Part shown: piece by piece, positions 8,629-16,239 of the stretch
Position numbering within the stretch: position 1 is the first letter of the stretch
Layout of the letters: each line of letters opens with the position of its first letter
Translations under genes and position numbers: made by a program
Source: Lentisphaerota bacterium
Lineage (GTDB): Bacteria; Verrucomicrobiota; Lentisphaeria; Oligosphaerales; JABHEG01
DNA length: 64,000 nucleotides
Direction: 5' to 3'
Assembly (NCBI GenBank): GCA_018676675.1
Contig: JABHEG010000012.1
Span: 1 to 64,000, forward strand
Notes under the pieces: model-generated
Database searches by the model: none
Told to the model about the DNA's origin: nothing
The model's input: the letters and a program-made list of their open reading frames with translations, nothing else

Positions 8629-11600
8629 CTATTTCGCTGCCGTCCGGAATGTGTAGTCCCCGCTTTGGGCTTTGTTGCCGGACGCATCAACGCTGCTAAT
8701 TCGGTAGTGGTAGACCGTCCCCGGCCGCAGGTCCTTCAGGTGGATGCGATGCCCGGTGGCTCGTTCCTGTGCTCCTGCTTCCGCTCCATACGCGGTGCTC
8801 TCCCCGTACTCGACCTTCGACGTTGCTTCCTCATCGGTTTTCCAGATCACAGTGGCCGCATCCGCCCCAATATCGTCGACCCCGATTTGCGAGATATCGG
8901 GTGGGGCAACGTCCTTGCCCGCATCAACAACAGGATTGCGGCGAGTCAGGCTCTTCGGCGCCTCGTTTCCCAGGGCATCACACCCCGTAAAGTAGTAGGA
9001 GTAGTCCTTGCCGGCTTCCAGGCGCAAACGGATTTGGTACGGGCGTCCCCCCCATGTCGGCACATCATTCATTGCAGCCATCGCGAATGGAGACCCAGCG
9101 ATATCCTTGCCGCCCTTCAACAGGTGAACACGCGGATGGCCTTCAAGGGGCAAATCCCCGTCCAGATCAGAGAACAACACCCGGAAATCAAACTCCGTGT
9201 CTACATCGCCGATCTGTGGCGCTACCCCACCTATCGCATAGCCGCCCTGACTCGTCCAGGACAGCACCGGTGGCGTGCTTCCTTCCACGACCGACGGTCC
9301 ATCAAAGCGGGGGGTGGCGGCCACTCGACCGTCGGCCGTTTCGACCTCAAAGAGGTGGGCGTAGGCTATCCCGCGCGGTAGACGCATCGAGTAGATGTAG
9401 GTGCGTCCCTCCTCGAACGGGCGCATGTCCGCCGCAGACATGGTGACCGGGGCTTCGTTGACATAGCGCCGCCCATCCCGAAGGATGTGCAAACGCGGGA
9501 AACCAAGCGCCGGAGCGATGCCCTTTGCGTCCCGATACAGCACACTGAAGTGAAACACGGTCACGTCAGTTCCCATCCGTGGCGTGACATGGCCATCCCG
9601 GCCTTTGGCCTCACGGAGGCCGACCTCTGTGGGGGACGCCTCAGCGTCTCCTTCCGGTGCCTTGGGTGGCGCGGGAGCAGCTCGGATCCAGAGCTCGTCG
9701 ATGGCGCCGTCGACAGAGTGCCCAACCTGAAGCGCGCCGCGACTCGCGTCGGCAGGGGTGCACGCACTCAGGCACGCCAACTCCCGCTCGAGCTTCCCGT
9801 TCAAGTAAATTCGCATGTTCTGGCCATCCCGCACACCAACCAGGTCGAACCACTCCCCAGCCCGGATTCCCCGCTGAGTACGGACACCGGACCGGCCCGC
9901 CCAGGCAGAATCACCATTTCTCTCGCCTCCCCCCTTCATCCGGCAAAGGAAATACAGGCGGCTCCCCGCCCAGGCGCCCCGATGGAACACCCGGAACAGA
10001 CCGTTGTCCAGAAGGACTTGATGCTCGCGCAGCCTGTCGACGCGCATGCGAACGCCAATGGCGAACCGCTCTGGAAACTGCTCCGGGGCCGCTTTGGGGA
10101 TCTCAAGCCAACGTCGGCCAGAACTCAGAACGAACGTGCCCGGGACGGCTTCCGCCAAGGTACCTTCGCCCCCTTCCCCAGTCTTGACCTCACCGTCGCG
10201 ACCACTCCCGGAGACATCTGCCAGGCTCGCGTCCCCCTTCCCCTCAAACGGCCAGTGACCAAACAGCTTGCCCTGCGAGAAAACCGGAGCTGGCTTCAGG
10301 CCCTGCCCCAGGTACTGGTTGTCATGCACATGGAAGTTACCACTCGCGTTTCCCTGGCGAGCGACATTGCCGTCCTTAGGGGCATAGAACCGATTCCTGG
10401 CAACCCAGCAGCCGATTGATGGTCGTCCGCGCACCGCCAACGCAGCGTAATTGGTCGCCCGGATCGTGTTGTGATGCATCAGAAGGAGGCGACCCGCGAT
10501 GTCCCCATGTCCATCGGCGTGACGCTGGATGTCACTGGATGTCATTGCCACATTGTAAACACGCACCTCATCGATCGCCCCTCGATAGAACGATGTCGCC
10601 GTCGTGCTGTCCCGTCCAAAGAGAAGACGATTGGCCGATTTGGACCGTTTTCCACACGGCGTTCCCGCCCTGCGTTTCCCGTTGAGATACACGACGACTT
10701 CCTTGCGATTCCAGGTCATGCCCACGTGCTGCCAGACATCAGCCGCAATCCCCTCCGCGGAGGCAACAACGCGGGTACCATCGGCCCCGTAGACAGTCGC
10801 TTCGAGGCAGCCATCTACTAGCCGAAGGGCGTAACCGGATCCCGTTGCCCCCGTGTCGGCTTTGCTCAAGATAGCCTGTGTCCCCTCGGTCGTGTCAGGT
10901 TCGATCCAGGCAGACACAGTCAAGCCCTTCGGTGGTGAAAGCTCCCGGCGCTTCCCGACATCCACATAGTCATCACGTCCGTCCAACTGGAGAGCTCGTC
11001 CCGTTCGCCCATCCACCCACGCTCTTTCCTCCACACCAACCAGCTGTCCGGGGTGTTTCCCGTTGTAGATCGAGGTGTCCTTCGCCTGTTTCCCCCTACC
11101 CTCATCCAGATGCCAGAGCCCGACCTGCTTGTACTTCTCGAAGTCACGTGCGCCATGCATGTCGAACACATGACTGATCGTGTTCTCCAGATGCACGTTG
11201 TACCGAGCTGTGTAACCGCTTCCCGGAACGCCCGAGCTGGCAATTGCATGACGGCAGAAGTCGAAGAGATTGCCCTCGATCAACACATGCACACGCCCCA
11301 AAGACACCCCGTATCCCAACCCCGCCCGTTGATTGTGGTGGATGTAGTTGTGATGGACCCACACACCCTCTTTGGCCCCGCTCCCTACGCCCACGGCAGA
11401 ACAGCTCCAGGCAAAGATCTCACAGTTGTCAACCTCCACGTTGGGATGGTAGATCCCAAGGAAACTGGGACGCTGTGTGAGCCGTTCCCGACCGGGATGT
11501 GACCCCTCAAAGCGTAGTCCGGTCAACCGGGTATTGGCTCCGCCTGTTCGAAACAGCCGACCACTCTTGACCGTCTTGGTGAAGATCAGCGCCCCTTCCC

Positions 11601-12015
11601 TCCCATCTCTGCCCCGGCCGCCGGCAAGCGTGACCCCACCGGGAATGATGACGTCCTGATACGGGGTCATGTCGAGTAGGGCCCCATCGGCCACGTAGAT
11701 GATTCCGCCACCGTCGTCCGCCGCCTCAAGCGCCGCGATCAGCCCTTCGGCCGTACGTACCGTCGTCGTGGCCGCTCCCGGCAGGACGAGTCGCCTGTAG
11801 CCGGTGCCGCCTCCGATTGGCTCGCCCGTCGGATTCGACTCCGCGCCGTAGCTGGGATCCCCAGCTCCCGCTTCCGCCGGCGCGTCCGCCTCAACCTTGG
11901 TCACCCAGGCTGGAGAACCGGGAATGACCGCGCCGGAAGGCTGGGCAAGTTGCCCGGCCGCGGTGAGCCCCAGACCGATGAAGACACCAAACAGAACCAA
12001 CCGCAATTGAACCAT
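8629..12015 (-). CDS. Beta-helix protein with inserted LamG, second LamG and FN3
   Basis: A secreted 1128-residue mosaic with a signal peptide at residues 1-21 and a GAGGT ribosome site. Residues 85-290 form a right-handed parallel beta-helix of the pectate-lyase type (GIYHPNVEVDNCEIFAWS, VWVHHNYIHHNQRAGLG). A complete LamG/concanavalin-like domain occupies about 297-500 (LWHLDEGRGKQAKDTS to FYRGAIDEVRVYN). The beta-helix then resumes at about 505-570 (LLLMHHNTIRATNYAA), so the LamG sits inside it. A second LamG follows at 583-780, then beta domains, and an FN3-like domain at 1035-1128 (TVIWKTDEEATSKVEYGES). It probably binds and cleaves an acidic polysaccharide, though no lyase catalytic residues can be confirmed. 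Confidence 0.85.
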   Translation of the reverse strand: MVQLRLVLFGVFIGLGLTAAGQLAQPSGAVIPGSPAWVTKVEADAPAEAGAGDPSYGAESNPTGEPIGGGTGYRRLVLPGAATTTVRTAEGLIAALEAADDGGGIIYVADGALLDMTPYQDVIIPGGVTLAGGRGRDGREGALIFTKTVKSGRLFRTGGANTRLTGLRFEGSHPGRERLTQRPSFLGIYHPNVEVDNCEIFAWSCSAVGVGSGAKEGVWVHHNYIHHNQRAGLGYGVSLGRVHVLIEGNLFDFCRHAIASSGVPGSGYTARYNVHLENTISHVFDMHGARDFEKYKQVGLWHLDEGRGKQAKDTSIYNGKHPGQLVGVEERAWVDGRTGRALQLDGRDDYVDVGKRRELSPPKGLTVSAWIEPDTTEGTQAILSKADTGATGSGYALRLVDGCLEATVYGADGTRVVASAEGIAADVWQHVGMTWNRKEVVVYLNGKRRAGTPCGKRSKSANRLLFGRDSTTATSFYRGAIDEVRVYNVAMTSSDIQRHADGHGDIAGRLLLMHHNTIRATNYAALAVRGRPSIGCWVARNRFYAPKDGNVARQGNASGNFHVHDNQYLGQGLKPAPVFSQGKLFGHWPFEGKGDASLADVSGSGRDGEVKTGEGGEGTLAEAVPGTFVLSSGRRWLEIPKAAPEQFPERFAIGVRMRVDRLREHQVLLDNGLFRVFHRGAWAGSRLYFLCRMKGGGERNGDSAWAGRSGVRTQRGIRAGEWFDLVGVRDGQNMRIYLNGKLERELACLSACTPADASRGALQVGHSVDGAIDELWIRAAPAPPKAPEGDAEASPTEVGLREAKGRDGHVTPRMGTDVTVFHFSVLYRDAKGIAPALGFPRLHILRDGRRYVNEAPVTMSAADMRPFEEGRTYIYSMRLPRGIAYAHLFEVETADGRVAATPRFDGPSVVEGSTPPVLSWTSQGGYAIGGVAPQIGDVDTEFDFRVLFSDLDGDLPLEGHPRVHLLKGGKDIAGSPFAMAAMNDVPTWGGRPYQIRLRLEAGKDYSYYFTGCDALGNEAPKSLTRRNPVVDAGKDVAPPDISQIGVDDIGADAATVIWKTDEEATSKVEYGESTAYGAEAGAQERATGHRIHLKDLRPGTVYHYRISSVDASGNKAQSGDYTFRTAAK

Positions 12016-12066
12016 TGTCTACCTCATCTGTGTCTCAGGTGCTCAAAGGCGCAGCCAGGCTGTCCG

Positions 12067-12142
12067 TCAGAGCCGCGACTTCCGGGAGCGGGCCTTTCTG
12101 CCGGGGATCCTGGGAAACCGCTTCCGATAGTCGCGGCTCTGA
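12067..12142. repeat. Intergenic long hairpin
   Basis: Positions 12067-12080 and 12129-12142 form a perfect 14-bp inverted repeat with core AGAGCCGCGACT. Two mismatches further in, 12083-12091 pairs with 12118-12126 (one G:T pair), leaving a 26-base loop. It lies in the 186-bp gap between the sulfatase and beta-helix genes, both on the minus strand. There is no T-run after it on that strand, so it is not a classical terminator. It may be an RNA-processing or stability element, or one copy of a dispersed repeat. Confidence 0.7.
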
Positions 12143-12201
12143 AAAACTCGCGCGTTTCAAACCGAGCCGCGCACAGCGTAAGCGGTCTTCTGCCCCCCAC
12201 C

Positions 12202-13608
12202 TCACCTCTCCTGTGCCAAGAGCCAGTCTCGCCAGGGATTGGCCCGCCTGCCACCGGGTCCCTGGGCTTCCTTGTAGTGTGTGTAGCCGAACTCCTCCAG
12301 ATACACCTCACCGGGCAGGAACTCGTCCCCGAGTTCTGTCAGAAACTCCTGGAGCTTCGCCTCCAGGTGCTCCTGCATATCACGGCATTCGGGCCGTCCG
12401 AAAAGATTGGTCATCTGGTAGGGATCAGCTTCGTTGTCGTAAAGCAGGTTCAGGCCCTTTGGGGAGCGCACGTAGGTGTAACGGGCTGTGCGGACCCCGC
12501 GGTACTCCGGAAGCCCCTGGTTGAGAATCATACCGTACGGGACCGGAAAGTTGAGGAACGCGGCCGCATCAGGATCAGGGGCAACTTCCCCACGAATCTC
12601 AGGCGAGAAATCCCGCCCTTCCACCTCAGAAGGTGACTCGACGCCACACAACCCCAGCAAGGTGGGCATCAGATCGGGAGCGTCGAGAGGAGTTGACAAC
12701 TCACGTCTCTCGCCTCCGAGCGTCTCCGGCCAACGCAACAGGAAGGGAACGCGAATCGACTCATCCCAAGGCACATGCTTGGCGATCAATCCCTGACTGC
12801 GGTGCATGTCACCATGGTCTGATGTGAAGACAAAGATCGTGTTTTGGGCCAGTCCATTTTCCTCAAGCGTGCTCAAGAGCTCGCCGACGCAGTCGTCGAT
12901 AGCACTGGTGTGAGCGTAGTAACCGCGCAGATTCTCACGGGCCTGGTCTGCGCACTCCGCAGGCACATTGGGCCGCAACTCGATCTCTCGGTCAGCAAAG
13001 CGGTTCAGATACTCCTGCGGCATCAGTTTGTAAGGATCGTGAGGAGTCCCCCAGGAAAGCACCAGGAGAAAGGGATCATCCTCGGAAGACCGGCCGCGCA
13101 GGTATGTGCACGCATCCGCAGTCTGAGCGACCGCATCGTAGCCTTCCCACTGCTTGCGTTCCTGGTCATCCCCTTCGAAGTACCAGGATTCCATGTAATT
13201 GTGGCAGCATTCGAAGGCTCTCCAGTACTCAAACCCCAGCCGATCCTCTTTTGGGATCCGCGCCCCTCGCCGGCCATACGCCCCATCCGGACTGCCATAC
13301 ACGTGCCATTTGCCGATGTAGGCGGTGTCGTAACCAGCGCCTGAAAGCACTTGTGCAATGGAGCGGTGCTCCCGCCCGATCGGGACATCATTGACGAACA
13401 GCCCGTGCCCAAGAGGGTATTTCCCGGTCAGGAAGCTCGCCCGGTACGGACAACACACAGGGTGTCCGGAGACGGCATTGGTGAAGTCCACACTCTGAGC
13501 AGCCAGACGGTCGATGTTCGGAGTCTCGACATTGGGGTCGCCCGCATACCCCAAGGCCTGGGCCCGCAATTGGTCCGCAAACACGAAGACAAGGTTCGGT
13601 TTTGTCAT
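12202..13608 (-). CDS. S1-family sulfatase
   Basis: This 468-residue sulfatase has the formylglycine motif CxPxR at Cys52 (CCPYR), where an FGE-type enzyme would convert the cysteine. Other family marks are the metal-binding N-terminus (VFVFADQ), YIGKWHVYG and FTSDHGDM. Length is typical. No signal peptide is evident: the protein starts directly at the catalytic domain, so it may be cytoplasmic or exported by other means. The ATG at 13608 follows AAGGAG and overlaps the stop of the PLP-enzyme gene as ATGA, so translation is coupled. It should remove sulfate esters from sugars or oligosaccharides; the substrate is unknown. No formylglycine-generating enzyme gene lies in this window. Confidence 0.93.
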   Translation of the reverse strand: MTKPNLVFVFADQLRAQALGYAGDPNVETPNIDRLAAQSVDFTNAVSGHPVCCPYRASFLTGKYPLGHGLFVNDVPIGREHRSIAQVLSGAGYDTAYIGKWHVYGSPDGAYGRRGARIPKEDRLGFEYWRAFECCHNYMESWYFEGDDQERKQWEGYDAVAQTADACTYLRGRSSEDDPFLLVLSWGTPHDPYKLMPQEYLNRFADREIELRPNVPAECADQARENLRGYYAHTSAIDDCVGELLSTLEENGLAQNTIFVFTSDHGDMHRSQGLIAKHVPWDESIRVPFLLRWPETLGGERRELSTPLDAPDLMPTLLGLCGVESPSEVEGRDFSPEIRGEVAPDPDAAAFLNFPVPYGMILNQGLPEYRGVRTARYTYVRSPKGLNLLYDNEADPYQMTNLFGRPECRDMQEHLEAKLQEFLTELGDEFLPGEVYLEEFGYTHYKEAQGPGGRRANPWRDWLLAQER

Positions 13609-14732
13609 GGGGCTCCTTTGAGGAGTTTCAGCATCTTCTCAGTTGATTTCAGGCCCGTGCCGGTGCAGACCGTCACAATCTTCTCCTCGACGGGTGCCGA
13701 TGCACAGTAGGTCTGGACGCCCGCAATCGTCGCGGCTGCAGTGGGCTCAACGTAGAGGCCCTGCCGCCCCATGCTGCGCAACGCATCCGCGATTTCATCT
13801 TCCTCGACGCAGACAAAATGGCCGCCACTGTCCCGAATAGCGGTAAGAATGTCTGCCCCTCGCGCCGGCTCCGCAATGGCGATTCCCTCGGCTAATGTTG
13901 GCGTAGTCTGAATAGGCTGGGCCTGACTGCTTCCCGCACTATGCGCAGCCGCCAGTGGCGCACACCCCGATGACTGCACACCGATGAGTTTCGGGACGGC
14001 CTCAATCACACCGGCAGCGCGCAGTTCGCCAAAGCCGATGGCACAGCCGAGCAGAAGCGTCCCGTTTCCTACCGGCACGACAACTGAATCAGGAGCCTGC
14101 CAGCCGAGCTGCTCGCACACTTCAAAGGCAAACGTCTTGGTTCCATGGAAGAAAAAGGGATTCCACGAGTGGCTCGCGTAGTAGGTCGTCTCCGCCGCTT
14201 CCAGGGCAGCGCGAGCTGTCGCCTCCCGGGGCCCAGGGATCCGGTGCAGTTCCGCTCCGTAGTGGCGGATCTGTGCGAGCTTCGCATCGGATGTATCCTC
14301 AGGTACATAGATATCGCAGGAGATCCCGGCTCGGGCGCAATAGGCAGCGATAGCGCACCCCGCGTTACCCGAGGAGTCCTCAACAACGTGCGTGATGCCA
14401 ATCTCCGCTGCTTTGCTGATCAGCATCGCGGCGCCACGGTCTTTGTAGGAACCAGTGGGGAAGAGCTGATCCTGCTTCACCAGGATGCTGCGGCCGGCCA
14501 CCGTTACCGGGATGAGCGGCGTGTATCCCTCACCAAAGGTCGTGATGCACGCATCGCTACTGATCGGCAAGGCCTCGCGGTAACGCCACAGTGTGGGTTC
14601 CCGGGCACTGATCCGTTCCCGGTCAAATCGGGCCTTGAAGCGAATATCAAGCAGGCCGCCACATTCACAGCGCCATACTGGAGCACTCAGGGGATAGGTG
14701 TTCTGACATTGCTGGCAGATCAGATCGTTCAA
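13605..14732 (-). CDS. Threonine-synthase-family PLP enzyme
   Basis: The product has 375 residues from a TTG at 14732, placed seven bases after a strong AAGGAGG; an in-frame GTG two codons earlier is too close to it. The N-terminus has a zinc-ribbon pattern (Cys6, Cys9, Cys22, Cys24) as in class II threonine synthases. The PLP lysine is Lys97 in GSYKDRGA, and the phosphate-binding loop is EDSSGNAG. In the family it makes threonine from O-phosphohomoserine in the cytoplasm. No other threonine-pathway gene is nearby, and the stop overlaps the sulfatase start, so a specialised role is possible; cysteate synthase is a known paralogue. The housekeeping function remains the simplest reading. Confidence 0.85.
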   Translation of the reverse strand: MNDLICQQCQNTYPLSAPVWRCECGGLLDIRFKARFDRERISAREPTLWRYREALPISSDACITTFGEGYTPLIPVTVAGRSILVKQDQLFPTGSYKDRGAAMLISKAAEIGITHVVEDSSGNAGCAIAAYCARAGISCDIYVPEDTSDAKLAQIRHYGAELHRIPGPREATARAALEAAETTYYASHSWNPFFFHGTKTFAFEVCEQLGWQAPDSVVVPVGNGTLLLGCAIGFGELRAAGVIEAVPKLIGVQSSGCAPLAAAHSAGSSQAQPIQTTPTLAEGIAIAEPARGADILTAIRDSGGHFVCVEEDEIADALRSMGRQGLYVEPTAAATIAGVQTYCASAPVEEKIVTVCTGTGLKSTEKMLKLLKGAP

Positions 14733-14886
14733 GAGCACGCCTCCTTGGCCGACGCCTTCAGTTGAGTCAGACCACCAAGATGGCATCAAGGACAAGTGAT
14801 GCAAGAACGTCTGCTATCTGCTCTTGGTCTTCGCCTTCGGTCTTCCGAGCAACGGGACAGGAGACGTTCCTTCCGCCAGATTCCCC

Positions 14887-15023
14887 CGATGCTATTAGCT
14901 TTCTCTGGAGACGGTCGCGGCATGGCAGCCCCTCCCACTCTCGAGAAGCACACAATGTGGGAGGCGGTGCCACCCGGCGACTCTTCGGCCAGACACGGGG
15001 GGCAGAGAAAGTCAATAGCATTG
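14887..15023. repeat. Nested inverted repeats
   Basis: An outer arm at 14889-14906 pairs with 15004-15021 (16 of 18 positions, extended by a wobble and a pair). An inner arm at 14924-14938 pairs with 14957-14971 (13 of 15), and the inner loop begins with an 8-bp palindrome, TCTCGAGA, at 14939-14946. The whole could form a 137-base cruciform or a stable RNA. It fills the gap between the broken sulfatase (stop at 15036) and the PLP-enzyme start at 14732. No open frame in this 300-bp gap looks coding. Confidence 0.65.
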
Positions 15024-15035
15024 CAGATCCCCCCC

Positions 15036-16182
15036 CTACTTCCGGCTCTTCCCCGCTCTCCCACCCTTGTTTCCCTTCTTCTGCTTACGTTTGCTGAAGG
15101 AGCCTGAGACCTTTGCGTTCAAAGCAGTGGTCTCACGCCAGCGCCGCAGTTCGCTCAACAGGACCTGGGTCTTGTCTGTCCGTTTCCCGGCCAGATTCTG
15201 CTTCTCGCCGACGTCCTGGCTGAGGTCGTACAACTCGACCAGTCCGTCGTCGTACCAGTCGAGGACCTTGTACCGGCCTTTGCGCATGGCTGTGCAGTTA
15301 GTGTCCCCGGTCTGCGACGGGCGTGACAACGGCGAATGCCAGAAGGTAGAACCACGCTCGAATGGCAGGCCTCTCAGCGCGGGGACGTAGCTTCTGGCAT
15401 CCACGTGCTGCTCCGGCATCAACGGCAGTCCTGCCAGCTCGAGAAGAGTCGCATAGTGGTCCGTTCCCGTCACGACGGCGTCGCTCGTGGTTGCTGGGAG
15501 TCTTCCCGGCCAACTCACGATCAGCGGAACACGAGTGCCCCCCTCGTAGAGTGACCCCTTGCCCTGGCGTAACGGCAGATTGGTGGTCGCCAATTCGCGC
15601 TTGGATCTCAACCCTCGTGATGACAGTCCGCCGTGGTCAGAGGTGAACAGAACAACGGTCTCTTTGCTCAAGCCCAGTTCGGCAATCGTCGCCTGAACCC
15701 GCCCGACGCTCTCATCCACGCTCTGAACCATTGCCGCGTAGCCGGGGTGGTCCTGACGCTGCTTCCAATTGAACGTGCGGTCGTTGACATACTCAGGGCC
15801 CTCCCAGGTGTGTTGAGCAATCGATGTAACAGGTTGTGTATCCGTTCGCCCTGAACGCCTCGCCCAGGCTCGTCTCCCCCAAAGGCATCGCGTGCGGTCC
15901 TCTCCTCACCCCCGGCACACCGAGCCGAGCCGGGTACTTCCCGGTGAAAAGCCCGGTGCGGGAAGGAACGCAGCGGGGGTGAGCAGCGTACGCCTGCGTG
16001 AAACGGACGCCAGACGTGGCCAGTCTATCAACATGGGGCGTCTCATAGACATCGCTGCCGTAGCAACTCGTGTCGCGCCAACCCAAGTCGTCAACGAGAA
16101 TCATCACCACATTCGGTGCGGCCGAGACGGCAGCGGCGGCCAAAAGTCCCCCGGAGAACAGGCGGAAAATGCGAGTAGACAT
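15036..16182 (-). pseudogene. Broken S1 sulfatase
   Basis: The N-terminal part (16182 to about 15817) has a signal peptide, VVMILVDDLGW and the active-site motif CVPSR at Cys71, but runs into a stop after about 129 codons. The C-terminal part continues in another frame from about 15835 through WEGPEYVNDRTFNWKQ and LFTSDHGGL to a Lys/Arg-rich tail ending at 15036. At the junction the family segment after the YIGKW position is missing: N-terminal sequence stops at TTCYID and the other frame resumes far further along. Together the parts give roughly 385 residues, short of the usual 450-500. The simplest explanation is an internal deletion that also shifted the frame. An assembly error cannot be excluded. 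Confidence 0.8.
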
Positions 16183-16239
16183 GATGAGTTCGACCTCTCG
16201 TTTGCCTTAGGTTAACGCTCGTGAAGCTGCGTCCCGTCC

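Noticed and set aside
12067-12142. Rho-independent terminator
   Set aside because: The stem is long enough, but no T-tract follows it on the coding strand of the neighbouring genes.
15793-16182. A 129-residue complete small protein
   Set aside because: It contains a sulfatase active site and stops in the middle of the catalytic domain; the remainder is found in another frame downstream.
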